64,000 nt of DNA from Pseudolabrys sp. (GCA_029980465.1 JARYIJ010000001.1:2009749-2073748); one strand, 5' to 3'. Numbered from the stretch's first letter, positions 15,724-25,158 are shown. Notes: generated by a model from the sequence alone, not told the origin. Numbers and translations are program-made.

Positions 15724-17081
15724 GGCATCTGAGGCATTGCGACCGGCTTATTTGGCCGCAGTGCCCGGTGCTGCGGTTGCGGTGCCCTCGTGTGGCGAGG
15801 CGACCGGATAGGTCGCTTGCCAGAGCGCGCGAGCCGTCTCGAGCGGACTGATGTTGTGCTGCGCCCACCAGATCCTCTCATCGCCGACCGATGCAGCTGG
15901 CGGTGATGGGTGCGGCAGAGCGGCACGGTGAACTCGTCACTCACTTTCATGCCGATGGCGCGCGGCTGGGCAAAGCGCAGGTGATGGGGATCGCACGGGT
16001 GGCGGCCGCAGACCAGGCAAGGTTGCGAGGCGACGTGCCGCAGGTGCGTCCGATCGCGCAGCCGCTTGGGCTCACCGATGGTCAGCGCGCTCTTGTCGAT
16101 CTTGCCCGGCTGTGTCAGCGGTAGAGAGGGTGTGCCGACCACCGACTCGGCACGAGGCTCGCTCCGACTGGCGGCGCCAGGCAGGTTACTGCGCGCGGCG
16201 TTTGCTACGGGTGCTGACGGCGGACGATCCGTCTGGAGCGCTTGCTCGAGCCGCCGTTGCCGCTCGGCGTCCCGCCGTTCCTTGCGGAAGTGCTCGGCGA
16301 GCTCGTCGTGCGGCCGGCCGTAATAGTGCGACGGTCTCGGAATGGGTGTGGTGTCGTCGGGGTGGAAGCCGCTGCGCAGGGACGCGGCAGGCTCAGACAT
16401 GTTCGGTTGAGCTTGGCCGATGGTGGGCATCTGGGCTTGGATCTGGGTTTGGGCTTGGCGGTTGGAAGCCTCATGCTGCGCCAGGATATCCGGCTGCGGC
16501 TGCAGTGCTGGCTGCAAGGCCGGGCTCTCGCTGGTGCAGATCGGCAGAGAAGCAGGAGGGTTCGACGCGATAGCACTCCGGGCTTGCTGCGGACCGGCAA
16601 GAGCGGAAGATGTGGCGCCGTCACTGTGAGGAAGACGCGCCGGCTTTGCGGCCTGAGGCATCTTGTGACCGCGATAGAGCTCGAGCCCGAACGGCTTGCC
16701 GAAGGTGGCCAGAGCCCGTTTGGTGGCATCGGTCTCGGCCGCCTTGAGGGCGGTATCGTGCGCTTCGCCGGGCGAGGTGCCGTGCCCTTCACCGGTGCCA
16801 TGGCCCTCGCGGGTCAGGGTGGTGCCGTCGGCCTGGACAGTCAGCCGGACCTTGGCGGTGTAGACGGCGGTGAACGAGCCACGGCTCTCCCGTGCCAGGA
16901 CACAGCGCGAGTCCAGTGTCTCGCGGCTCCAGCCGTCGAAGCCGAAGATGCGGTTGGCCTGCGAGATGGCGTACCAGCCCTCGAGATAGGTGAGCTCGCG
17001 GCCATGGGCCTCGCGGGTCCTGATATAGCGATGGTCGGGTGCGCGCCGCAGCGCGCGCAGTTGGCGGGTTGAGAAAGCCAT
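15720..17081 (-). CDS. Rad52/Rad22-like annealing protein with C-terminal HNH-type zinc module (frameshifted end)
   Basis: The N-terminal ~130 residues match phage Rad52-type single-strand annealing proteins (LTYLEGWYAISQANRIFGFDGWS, REGHGTGEGHGTSPGEAHDTALKAAETDATKRALATFG). A long Gln/Pro/Ala-rich linker follows. The C-terminus has an HNH-like module with CLVCGRHPCDPHHLRFAQPRA and VPLCRTHHRQLHR. After LHR the frame is shifted: reading the neighbouring frame from about 15892 gives GDERIWWAQHNISPLETARALW and a stop at 15748, which is the expected family continuation. A single-base indel has therefore replaced the last ~48 residues with a basic nonsense tail; the annealing domain may still work. 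Confidence 0.72.
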   Translation of the reverse strand: MAFSTRQLRALRRAPDHRYIRTREAHGRELTYLEGWYAISQANRIFGFDGWSRETLDSRCVLARESRGSFTAVYTAKVRLTVQADGTTLTREGHGTGEGHGTSPGEAHDTALKAAETDATKRALATFGKPFGLELYRGHKMPQAAKPARLPHSDGATSSALAGPQQARSAIASNPPASLPICTSESPALQPALQPQPDILAQHEASNRQAQTQIQAQMPTIGQAQPNMSEPAASLRSGFHPDDTTPIPRPSHYYGRPHDELAEHFRKERRDAERQRRLEQALQTDRPPSAPVANAARSNLPGAASRSEPRAESVVGTPSLPLTQPGKIDKSALTIGEPKRLRDRTHLRHVASQPCLVCGRHPCDPHHLRFAQPRAIGMKVSDEFTVPLCRTHHRQLHRSAMRGSGGRSTTSVRSRRLARSGKRPIRSPRHTRAPQPQHRALRPNKPVAMPQMP

Positions 17082-17421
17082 CAGCGGGTCCTCACGCTCA
17101 GCACGGGTTCGGGATTGGCCAGAGTGACGCCGGTGATGGCGGCGCCCTGCTTGAGCTCGCTCAAGAGCTCCTGCCGGTTGAGCCTCGGCTCGCGCGGCTC
17201 CCAGTAGATGCTGGGCACCGCCTTCTCACGAGCACCAGCAGCGAGGGCATGCCGGGCCGCACCGAGGCGGTGAAGTCGGGGGCGGTGAGCTTCTTGAGAT
17301 CGAGCTCGACCATCGTGTCTTTGACGATCTGCCGGCGCTTGGCGGCGCGATCCTGTAGCCGCTTCAGCCGGTCTTCTATCTCGGCAATGCGGCCCTTGAG
17401 GCCGTTGGCCAGCACAAGCAT
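17081..17421 (-). pseudogene. Gp157-like phage protein, truncated and frameshifted
   Basis: The C-terminal half of a siphovirus Gp157-type protein: IAEIEDRLKRLQDRAAKRRQ (coiled coil), VKDTMVELDLKKLTAPDFT and ASVRPGMPSL. A shift at about 17225 splits it; the other frame continues EKAVPSIYWEPREPRLNRQE and ends at TGA 17083-17081, overlapping the rad52-like ATG (TGATG). The first half of the family is missing upstream of about 17420, so this is the truncated right edge of the phage cassette. Confidence 0.7.
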
Positions 17422-17528
17422 TGGCGCGCGTCCGGATGTTTTATAATGATCTTATGCACGACGCCGCTTTCGCAAAGCGCTTGCCGGTTAGCGCGCCGAA
17501 TGTTGTCAATAGCCGCTTCGGGATGCAT

Positions 17529-17558
17529 TGCGGCGGCCGCGATGAGATGGCCGCCGCA
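17529..17558 (-). terminator. Stem-loop at end of hyu/ABC operon
   Basis: TGCGGCGGCC at 17529-17538 pairs perfectly with 17549-17558 around a 10-base loop, starting 8 bases past the stop of the substrate-binding protein. It lacks a U-run, so it may act as a transcript 3' end stabiliser or a Rho-assisted terminator. It also separates the operon from the phage remnant. Confidence 0.5.
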
Positions 17559-17566
17559 TCCGTGCT

Positions 17567-18655
17567 TCAGGGGTTGGCAGGAATTTTAAACGTCTTGGCT
17601 TGATGGATTACCGCCTCGCGGTCGAATTTGTTGATCGCGTCGATGAGAGCGTTGGTATAGAAACCCGACGCGTCTTTTATTTTTCCTTCAAGCCCGAGAA
17701 AGTCGATCTCGTCTTGCCACTCTGTTGCTGCGATGCGGCCAAAATCGTGGGCCGACTTGTCATAGCTGGTGAATAGCGGCGCCCGCTTCTCGACCGGAAT
17801 TTTAACGGCCTTGATCTGCTCGGCGAGACTTTTGCCGCGAGGAGCCGCTTCAGGATATTGCTTGATAAAGATGTACGCCGCCGCGTCGGGATTTTGCTGA
17901 ACGAACAGGCTACCTTTCGCGACCGCGCGAGCAAAGCCGATCGCTTCCTTCTTGTTTGTCGTGAGGTAGTCCTTCGACGCCGAAATGTATAGACCACCGA
18001 CTTTCGGCAGGTGATCTGGCAGCGGCAAATAGCGCATCTTGATGCCGGCGGCTTCGATCTGGCCAAATCCGGTGTCGAAGTAGACCAGCGCGTCGACGCT
18101 GCCGCGTTCAAGCGCCTGGCCTGCGGTGATGCCAGAGCCGACCGCAAGCCACTGCACATCTTTGGCCGGATCGATGTTGGACAGTCGCAGCAGCGCCTTT
18201 CCGATCGGGAAGTCGGTCACGCCAAGGCTCGACACGCCAACCACTTTGCCTTTGAGATCGGCCAGCGAATGAATAGGGCTGTCCCGCTTCACCGCGACGG
18301 ACCATTTAAAGGGATAGGTGTATTCGAAAAAGTTGATAGCGGGCAGCTTGTCTCCCTTGGCGACGACGGGGAGCTGAAACGACGGTACACCCACGCCGAA
18401 TTCGACGCGCTTCTGTTCCAGGCTCGCCATCACAGCGGCGTTCGTCCCCAGAGTGACCAGTTCGACGTCGAGACCCTCGTCTTTGAAGTAGCCGAGGTAC
18501 TGCGGCACGATGAAGTTGATGAGGATCGGCGAAACGGCAGTTTGCGCGAATCCGAAGCGGACTTTCTCGGTCGCCTGTGCGTTGGACTGAATGACCATCG
18601 CAATCGGTACGATGACCGCCAGCACGGCATAACGAAGTGCGTTTATGAGCTTCAC
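17567..18655 (-). CDS. NMT1/SsuA-type periplasmic substrate-binding protein
   Basis: About 362 residues from GTG 18655, which has GGGAGGA 8 bases upstream (an ATG at 18697 has no RBS). The signal peptide (ALRYAVLAVIVPIAM, then NAQA) precedes a nitrate/sulfonate/taurine-type fold: VPQYLGYFKDEGLDVELV, LADLKGKVVGVSSLGVTDFP, YISASKDYL. It delivers substrate to the permease and ATPase immediately upstream in the operon. The first genes of the operon encode a hydantoinase-like pair and an FAH hydrolase, so the ligand is probably a cyclic amide or a related N-compound rather than taurine. Confidence 0.88.
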   Translation of the reverse strand: MKLINALRYAVLAVIVPIAMVIQSNAQATEKVRFGFAQTAVSPILINFIVPQYLGYFKDEGLDVELVTLGTNAAVMASLEQKRVEFGVGVPSFQLPVVAKGDKLPAINFFEYTYPFKWSVAVKRDSPIHSLADLKGKVVGVSSLGVTDFPIGKALLRLSNIDPAKDVQWLAVGSGITAGQALERGSVDALVYFDTGFGQIEAAGIKMRYLPLPDHLPKVGGLYISASKDYLTTNKKEAIGFARAVAKGSLFVQQNPDAAAYIFIKQYPEAAPRGKSLAEQIKAVKIPVEKRAPLFTSYDKSAHDFGRIAATEWQDEIDFLGLEGKIKDASGFYTNALIDAINKFDREAVIHQAKTFKIPANP

Positions 18656-18731
18656 AGTATTTGTCCTCCCGTTCCTTTGGCTGTTGAATGTGGCCATCAG
18701 TTATGTGTTGGGCTGTCGCGAGCCTTTCTGC

Positions 18732-19544
18732 TTACTGGTCGATCTCCCGTCTCGTGCTTTCCGACCAAAACACGGCCCAGCGCTGGGCGAGCCGCATAAT
18801 CGAGATCAAGACGTACCCGGTGCATCCGAGGACGACCAACGCGGCAAAAACGCCGGCCGTGTCCGACACGCTTTGCATTTGGGTCATGATCACGCCCATG
18901 CCGCGCTGCGCGCCGGTGAATTCCGAGACAATGGTCCCGAGCATGGCGTAGACGATTCCGATATTGAGTCCGGCGAAGATCATGGGCAGTGCACCGGGGA
19001 ATCGGATATAGCGAAATACTTGAAGGCGGCTCGCGTTCAGGGCGGACATCAGTTCGAGGCGGTCGCGGGGCGTTGAGCGAAAGCCGGCCATCGCATTGAT
19101 CAGCACCGGGAACAGCGTCAGCACCGCGGCCATCGCCACCTTCGATCCGCTACCGTATCCCAGCCAGATCACCAGAAGTGGCGCGATCGCGACCTTGGGA
19201 AGGCTCTGCAGGCCGACCACGTAAGGCAGCGCTGCCACCTCCACCAGCCAATACTCAGCCATGCATGCGGCGAAGAAAATTCCAAGCGTCGCCCCGATGA
19301 GAAACCCGAAGACCGTCGCTCTCAGCGTGTCGATGAGATGAAACCAGAAGCTTGCGCGCTCGGTGGGGCTGCGAGTTAGGCCGTCCGCGAGCGCCGCCCA
19401 TACCGACTTCGGCGAAGGTAGAATGTAGCTTGGGATATGGGTAAAGGAGACGGCAAGCTGCCAAATCAGAAGCCCGGCGCCGAGACTGACAAGGACGACC
19501 ACGACAAAGGACGCGCGATTTGACGAAGCGATCGCTTTAGTCAT
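18732..19544 (-). CDS. ABC transporter permease, SsuC/TauC type
   Basis: 270 residues, about six membrane spans, with the BPD_transp_1 EAA loop around MSALNASRLQVFRYIRFPGALP. ATG 19544 (GGAG upstream) overlaps the ATPase stop by 8 bp; the longer frame to 19595 is antisense-like. It forms the channel with the ATPase at 19537. Confidence 0.88.
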   Translation of the reverse strand: MTKAIASSNRASFVVVVLVSLGAGLLIWQLAVSFTHIPSYILPSPKSVWAALADGLTRSPTERASFWFHLIDTLRATVFGFLIGATLGIFFAACMAEYWLVEVAALPYVVGLQSLPKVAIAPLLVIWLGYGSGSKVAMAAVLTLFPVLINAMAGFRSTPRDRLELMSALNASRLQVFRYIRFPGALPMIFAGLNIGIVYAMLGTIVSEFTGAQRGMGVIMTQMQSVSDTAGVFAALVVLGCTGYVLISIMRLAQRWAVFWSESTRREIDQ

Positions 19545-20367
19545 GGACCGCTCCGCTGCCACCGAGGACGTGCCTGAGATGCCGGGTGAGGTCACCGAAT
19601 TCCGCGGTGCTCATAAGGTCAGCATTGCGCGGCCGCGGAAACGATACTCGCACGTTTTCGACCAGCGATCCTGGCCGCGCCGACATCACGAGCACGCGGT
19701 CCGACAGGAATACCGCCTCGGAGACGCTGTGCGTAATGAAGAAAACAGTCTTTCGGGTCGACAGCCAGATACGTTGAAGCTCGACATTCATCCGCTCGCG
19801 CGTCATGGCATCGAGCGCCCCGAATGGTTCGTCCATGAGCAAAATCCCAGGGTCATGGATCAGTCCGCGAACAATTGCCGCGCGCTGCTGCATCCCACCC
19901 GAAAGCTCTCCCGGATAGCTGTTTTCGAATCCTTCGAGCCCGACCAGCCTGAGCAGTTCACGGGCCTTTTGGCGGTAGCTCGTGAGATCGAGCTTGAGAA
20001 CCCGGATCGGCAACAGAACGTTGTCGAGGACGGTCCACCAGGGCAGCAGCACCGAAGATTGAAACACGACTCCCATGCCGGCCTGCGGCCCGCTTATCGC
20101 AGTGCCGCGGTACAGCAGGGTCCCACCGGACGGAGGAACGATTCCGGCGAGAATCTTCAGGAGCGTCGTCTTGCCGCATCCTGAAGGGCCGAGAACGCTT
20201 ACGAATTCGCCATCTGCCAGATCGACCGAAATCTTATTAAGTGCATGAATTTCGTCGCCGGATTTTGTCTTAAAACGCTTGTCGATTGCCCGGACGCTGA
20301 GAACGGGCACTTTCACTTCAGGCTCCGCGCATACGCGCGGTGTGGCGGCGTTCTGGAGAGAGCTCAC
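19537..20367 (-). CDS. ABC transporter ATP-binding protein, SsuB/TauB type
   Basis: 276 residues with Walker A GPSGCGKTTLLK, signature LSGGMQQRAAIVRGL, Walker B ILLMDEPFGALD and switch VFFITHSVSEA, the standard NitT/TauT ATPase set. The start is GTG 20367, whose GTGA overlaps the stop of the FAH-type gene, so transporter and enzymes are one transcription-translation unit. Confidence 0.9.
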   Translation of the reverse strand: MSSLQNAATPRVCAEPEVKVPVLSVRAIDKRFKTKSGDEIHALNKISVDLADGEFVSVLGPSGCGKTTLLKILAGIVPPSGGTLLYRGTAISGPQAGMGVVFQSSVLLPWWTVLDNVLLPIRVLKLDLTSYRQKARELLRLVGLEGFENSYPGELSGGMQQRAAIVRGLIHDPGILLMDEPFGALDAMTRERMNVELQRIWLSTRKTVFFITHSVSEAVFLSDRVLVMSARPGSLVENVRVSFPRPRNADLMSTAEFGDLTRHLRHVLGGSGAVHD

Positions 20368-21305
20368 GCAATCCTCGTCTCGAGCGATCCGATCCCTTCA
20401 ACTGCGGCATGGACGACGTCGCCGGGCTTAAGGTAGAACTCAAATGGGTCGGGCTTCCTGTGCAAGGCAACTCCCTCGGGAGTTCCCGAAGCGATCACGT
20501 CGCCCGCCGCGAGCCCAACCTTCGACCAGAACGAAATCAGTTCGGGGAAACCGAAGATCATATCGCTGCAGCTCTCATGCTGCAGGGTCCGCCCGTTCAC
20601 TTTCAGGTCGAGCATGAGCTTCGAGGGATCGCGCACTTCATCGGCGGTAGCGATCCAGGGCCCGAGTGGACCAAAGCCCGGAAAATTCTTCCCAAGCATG
20701 ATCATCTGGTTTCTCATTTCTTTCTTTTGCCACTCGCGTGCGGAAAGATCGTTGAAAACGGTATAACCGAAGACGTGCCCAAGCGCGTCTTTCGCGTCGA
20801 CGCGTTCAGTCGGCTTTCCGATAACCGCCGCGACTTCGACCTCGTAGTCGAACTCGAGCACGTCGGGCGGGCGTTTTACTGTGGCGCGGTGCGGAACCAG
20901 CGTTTGTGGAAGCTGTATGAATCCGCAAGGAAATTCGAAATGGATCCCGGTCGTGCCCTGTTTCGTCCAGTAGCCCAGACTTTCGTCCTTGTGCCGTCCA
21001 AAATTGCGGCCGGCACAGATCATCGTGCCCGTAGCTTCCACCGGGATTAGCCATTGCACATCGCGTTCCGCCGTCGTCCAGGCGGGGTCTTTGCGGCTCG
21101 CAGCCCAGTCGGCAATGGCGCGCACAGCGTCGAGGCTGCGTTCGCCTCCCGCGATCAATGCCTTCATCGTATTGGCAAACGCAAGGCGATCCTGCTTCGC
21201 TCCAGCGGCGGTCTCGACGTCCAATACCGTTTCGTTGCCAACGTTGCCGACCACAACGCCGAGTCGCTCACCGCCATTTAGCGAAGCAATACGTCCGATC
21301 TTCAT
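20364..21305 (-). CDS. Fumarylacetoacetate hydrolase-family protein
   Basis: 313 residues from ATG 21305, which overlaps the hyuB stop (ATGA). The C-terminal FAH core is clear: CAGRNFGRHKDE, DVLEFDYEVEVAAVIGK, DALGHVFGYTVFNDLSARE, SDMIFGFPELISFWS and LAAGDVIASGTPEGV; the E-x-E metal pair (FDYEVEV) and the later D are present. Such enzymes hydrolyse C-C bonds of acylpyruvates, decarboxylate oxaloacetate-like acids, or hydrate/isomerise dienoates. Here it probably processes the product of the HyuA/HyuB reaction. Confidence 0.88.
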   Translation of the reverse strand: MKIGRIASLNGGERLGVVVGNVGNETVLDVETAAGAKQDRLAFANTMKALIAGGERSLDAVRAIADWAASRKDPAWTTAERDVQWLIPVEATGTMICAGRNFGRHKDESLGYWTKQGTTGIHFEFPCGFIQLPQTLVPHRATVKRPPDVLEFDYEVEVAAVIGKPTERVDAKDALGHVFGYTVFNDLSAREWQKKEMRNQMIMLGKNFPGFGPLGPWIATADEVRDPSKLMLDLKVNGRTLQHESCSDMIFGFPELISFWSKVGLAAGDVIASGTPEGVALHRKPDPFEFYLKPGDVVHAAVEGIGSLETRIA

Positions 21306-23098
21306 GCCTGCCTCTTTTGTCTTTCGGCCTCGGAAGCTGCGTGGTCGACACAACCATTTGCATCGATGACGACGCCATAGTCGGCTCGCGCGGCCTTAAT
21401 CGAGACGAAGCCTCTTTGAACGTCCTGGCTTACCGCGGCGATATCGCGCGCGAGTGGGGAGCCAAAGCCTCCGCCTCCGCCGGTATGCACGAACACGCGG
21501 TCACCGGCGTTGAGTGGAAGATCAGTTGCTTTCAGATATTTTTTGCGTCCCTGCTTCGGCCGCTCGATTTCAACATAGCCGGGTTGTCCCGCTTGTCCGC
21601 CGAGCAACCCCCACGGGGGACAGCCGTGGCGTTCGAACGTCAACGTCAGGTTGACGGGATGGCGGATTATATAAGCCTTATCCAAGCCGAGACCGCCACG
21701 AAATTGGCCGGGGCCCGCGGAGTCGGTGCGGAATCCAAACGCGTCCACTCGTAGATCGTAAAGCGCTTCCTGAACTTCCACGGGGACGTCGAGCGTGTCG
21801 CCGTGGGCCAGCGTCTTGTAAGGTCCGGCGCCGTCGCGTCCGAGTGATCCGCCCCAGCCGCCGTGCGCGGTATCGAGATGCGTGGACAGTCTGCCGCTTG
21901 GCGCGAGCCGCCCTTGAAAGCGGTGCGAGCCCATCGAGGCATGATGGCCGGCAGCAACACGATCGGGCACCGCGGTCGCCATCGCGTGGATGATGGTATC
22001 GATGACTGTAGCGAGGGGCGTGCTGTACCGCGCCATAGCAGCTGTTGCGCCGGCGCTCAGGAACTTGCCATCGGGCAATATTACCGTGAGTGGCGCGAAA
22101 CTGCCTTCGTTGGTCTGCTCGTCTGGTGTTGTTAGATATTTGAAAGCGATGCGGGCTGCCGTCACGCCGCCGCCCTCGCGCCCCGAATTGAATGGACCTC
22201 TGACCTCGGGCGAGATCTCGGAGAAATCAACAATAAACTGATCGCCGTCGATCCTCACAATGACCGGACATTCGATTCGGCGCTCGAGGTCGACCCCATC
22301 GTTGTCGAGGAATGCCTCGGCGCGATAAACGCCGTCGGGAATGGAGCGAACTGCGGCGCGTGCGGCAGCTTCCGACTGTTTCCACATCATCGTGATGGCA
22401 CGCAGTGTGATGTCGGTGCCGAATTTCCGTGCGATATCCGTGAACAGATTGCTGCCTTTGAGGCAGCCCGCATATTGGGCTTCGACGTCGCCCAGGACCA
22501 TTTCCGGAAACCGCGTATTGTATTCGATCATCCGGTACATCTCGGCGACGGGTTCACCGCGGCTACGCAGCTTTACCGAGCGGAACTGAATACCTTCCTG
22601 AAAAATCTCGGTCGTATCGTTCGATGCCGAGGAACCAACGTATCGGCCGCCGACGTCCGTCCAATGCTCCAGCACGCACATGAATGCCACGATCTGCTTC
22701 GAATCCGTCGGATCAAAAATCGGGGCATACATCACAACGTTGTTGAGATGCTGCCCCATCGTCCCGCTGTGATTCGTGATCAGAATATCGCCGGGATGGA
22801 TGTGCTCCTTGCCGTAAATTGCGATGCCGTCGAGAACGGCGAGGCCGAGGACGTTGGCGAGAAAGATCGGTATCCCCCCGCGCGACTGTGTGATGAGCCG
22901 TCCATTCACGTCGACAATGCCGACCGCGTAATCCTTGTATTCGTAGATCAGAGGACTGAAGGCTGTTCGCGTCAGATCCGTCTCGATTTCGTCGGGTATC
23001 GATTGCAGAAGCTGACGAATGATCTCGAGTGTGATCGGGTCGATGCTCGCAGGGTTTTTTACGGCGCTCGCGCGAGAAGGGTCAGAGTGTACGTTCAT
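21302..23098 (-). CDS. hyuB: Hydantoinase B / oxoprolinase family protein
   Basis: 598 residues, usual length for HyuB. Recognisable are DPITLEIIRQLLQSIPDEI at the N-terminus, GDILITNHSGTMGQHLNNVVMYAPIF, FNSGREGGGVTAARIAFK, and the glycine-rich C-terminal HTGGGGGFGSPLARD. It pairs with HyuA to form an ATP-dependent hydantoinase/oxoprolinase or acetone-carboxylase-like complex. The start overlaps the hyuA stop (ATGA). Confidence 0.92.
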   Translation of the reverse strand: MNVHSDPSRASAVKNPASIDPITLEIIRQLLQSIPDEIETDLTRTAFSPLIYEYKDYAVGIVDVNGRLITQSRGGIPIFLANVLGLAVLDGIAIYGKEHIHPGDILITNHSGTMGQHLNNVVMYAPIFDPTDSKQIVAFMCVLEHWTDVGGRYVGSSASNDTTEIFQEGIQFRSVKLRSRGEPVAEMYRMIEYNTRFPEMVLGDVEAQYAGCLKGSNLFTDIARKFGTDITLRAITMMWKQSEAAARAAVRSIPDGVYRAEAFLDNDGVDLERRIECPVIVRIDGDQFIVDFSEISPEVRGPFNSGREGGGVTAARIAFKYLTTPDEQTNEGSFAPLTVILPDGKFLSAGATAAMARYSTPLATVIDTIIHAMATAVPDRVAAGHHASMGSHRFQGRLAPSGRLSTHLDTAHGGWGGSLGRDGAGPYKTLAHGDTLDVPVEVQEALYDLRVDAFGFRTDSAGPGQFRGGLGLDKAYIIRHPVNLTLTFERHGCPPWGLLGGQAGQPGYVEIERPKQGRKKYLKATDLPLNAGDRVFVHTGGGGGFGSPLARDIAAVSQDVQRGFVSIKAARADYGVVIDANGCVDHAASEAERQKRQA

Positions 23099-25158
23099 GA
23101 TGACTTTTGCTGGCGTCCCAGATGAATGTGAATTTCGCCGAGCTCGCCCACGGAGAAGCGGTCCTGAGGGCCAATGGCGGTGGTTGAGCCGTATTCCTCG
23201 ATCAGCGCCGGGCCTTCTTTGGCGAACCCCGCCGGCAGTTCATTGCGCCGATAGACACGGGTCTCCACGGCGCCATTCGTGGCACCGAAATAGACCGAGC
23301 GTCGGCGGAAAGCGGGCTCTGTTCCTCCGCTCTGGCACTGCAGCGTGTCGAGCGCTGGGCCGGCCATTCCCCCGTGTGCCGCAACGGCGAGGCTAACGAA
23401 TTCGATCGCCTTTTTTGCGTCTGCATGGCCGTAGCGGGTCCGGTACACTTCCTCGAAGCGGCGGCGCACGCCGGCGGGATCCTTGACGCCGTTGAGCGGC
23501 GTTCGGACCGAATGCGTTTGTCCGCGATAGCGGATTTCGGCATACCGTTCGAAAGAGACCTCGGTATCCGCGATTTCTTGACGCAACGCGGCGGCCATGC
23601 GCTCGCTCAGCTCGTCGAAGACCTGCTCGCTGGCGGCAAGCGCGTCATCGTCGACTGGTCTGATGAAGGTGACGGTTTCGTCCAGCCGGAGATTTGCCAG
23701 CAGCATCCCGAGCGCGGAGAAATTACCCGGCTCCGGCGGAATAACGACGTGCGGAATTGCGAGCTGACGCGCAATGTCGCACGCGTGGAGGGGGCCGCCG
23801 CCGCCGAAGGCAAAAAGTGTGTAGTCGCGGGGATCGAGCCCTTTCTCGAGCGTGATGCGCTTGATCGCGCCGGCCATAGTGACCGACGCGATCGTGACGA
23901 TGCCATCCGCTATTCGCAGCACGCCGTCATGGCCGCCGTAGCCGAGCGGCTCCGCCAATCGCTCGCGGATAGCCCGCGCGGCGGCAGCGGCATCAAGCTT
24001 CATAGCACCGCCGAGGAAGCCGTCGGGGTCAACTTTGCCGAGCACGATGTTGGCGTCGGTCACCGTCGGTTCCGCGCCGCCGCGGCCGTAGGCGACCGGC
24101 CCGGGCATCGACCCTGCGGATTTGGGGCCGACATAAAGACGCGCTTGCGCATCGAGCCATGCGATCGAGCCGCCGCCCGCCCCGACCTCGACGATGTCGA
24201 TAACGGCGCCACGGATGGGAAAGCCCCGCGCATAGCCACCAACGTGATAGACGGACTTCACGTCAAAGCGGCCGTCCTGCACCAACGCGCATTTCGCGGT
24301 GGTGCCACCCATGTCGAACGCTATTGCGTTTTGAATACCGAGGCGTTTGGCGAATGTGGCGGCGCCAATGCTGCCGCCGACCGGACCGGACTCGACGAGC
24401 GCTATGGGAGTTTCCAATACATTCTGAACGCCGAGCATCCCGCCGTTTGATGCCATGAGAAAGAAGCGGCCTTCGAAGCCGTCCTTCTGCAGCCGATGAT
24501 TAAGATCGCGAACGTAGCCCGCAACTTGCGGTCCGACATATGCGTTTGCGGCGGCGGTTGCGGTGCGTTCGTACTCGTACCACTCTCGGGACAACTCGGT
24601 ACTGCGAGTCACAAAAACGCCGGGCAGCATCTCTTTGAGCCATTGCGCGACCTGCTCCTCATGCTCGGGCGCGACATAGGAGTTGAGAAACGCAACGGCG
24701 ACGGATTCGACATCAAGGCTACGCAGGTGAGACGCAAGTTTTGCGACTTCCGCCTTGTCAGGCGCCTGGTCGGCCTCGCCCTTTGCCGACATCCGTTCGG
24801 CAATCTCAAATCGCATATCGCGCTCGATCAGCGGAGGGTGACGCCGATAGAACAGATCAAAAGGGTCAGGGCGGTTGCCGCGCGCCATTTCGAGCAAGTC
24901 GCGGAAGCCTTTCGTGGCAACCAGCGCCGTGCGTGCGCCCATTCTCTGGAGCAGGGAGTTGATGGCGAGCGTGGTGCCGTGCTTGAAGACGACGCCGTCG
25001 GCGGGCGAGATGTCGGCCTTGCGCAGGCAATCGAAGGCGCCGTTGGCCAAATTATCGTATGTGGTCAGACTCTTCGTGGACACGAACCGGCGGGTCGTAA
25101 GGTCGAAGGCGGCGAGGTCTGTGAACGTACCGCCCGTATCGATCGCGATGACTAACAT
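23095..25158 (-). CDS. hyuA: Hydantoinase A / oxoprolinase family protein
   Basis: 687 residues. The ASKHA-type phosphate loop DTGGTFTDLAAFD opens the protein (Hydant_A_N); HGTTLAINSLLQR, AFDMGGTTAKCALV (second phosphate loop) and FAFGGGGPLHACDIARQL follow. It binds ATP and, with HyuB, hydrolyses a cyclic amide (hydantoin, oxoproline, lactam) or carboxylates a ketone. It is the promoter-proximal gene of a six-gene operon with 4-8 bp overlaps at four of its five junctions, transcribed away from a divergent lysR, which probably controls it. Exact substrate not determinable. Confidence 0.92.
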   Translation of the reverse strand: MLVIAIDTGGTFTDLAAFDLTTRRFVSTKSLTTYDNLANGAFDCLRKADISPADGVVFKHGTTLAINSLLQRMGARTALVATKGFRDLLEMARGNRPDPFDLFYRRHPPLIERDMRFEIAERMSAKGEADQAPDKAEVAKLASHLRSLDVESVAVAFLNSYVAPEHEEQVAQWLKEMLPGVFVTRSTELSREWYEYERTATAAANAYVGPQVAGYVRDLNHRLQKDGFEGRFFLMASNGGMLGVQNVLETPIALVESGPVGGSIGAATFAKRLGIQNAIAFDMGGTTAKCALVQDGRFDVKSVYHVGGYARGFPIRGAVIDIVEVGAGGGSIAWLDAQARLYVGPKSAGSMPGPVAYGRGGAEPTVTDANIVLGKVDPDGFLGGAMKLDAAAAARAIRERLAEPLGYGGHDGVLRIADGIVTIASVTMAGAIKRITLEKGLDPRDYTLFAFGGGGPLHACDIARQLAIPHVVIPPEPGNFSALGMLLANLRLDETVTFIRPVDDDALAASEQVFDELSERMAAALRQEIADTEVSFERYAEIRYRGQTHSVRTPLNGVKDPAGVRRRFEEVYRTRYGHADAKKAIEFVSLAVAAHGGMAGPALDTLQCQSGGTEPAFRRRSVYFGATNGAVETRVYRRNELPAGFAKEGPALIEEYGSTTAIGPQDRFSVGELGEIHIHLGRQQKSS

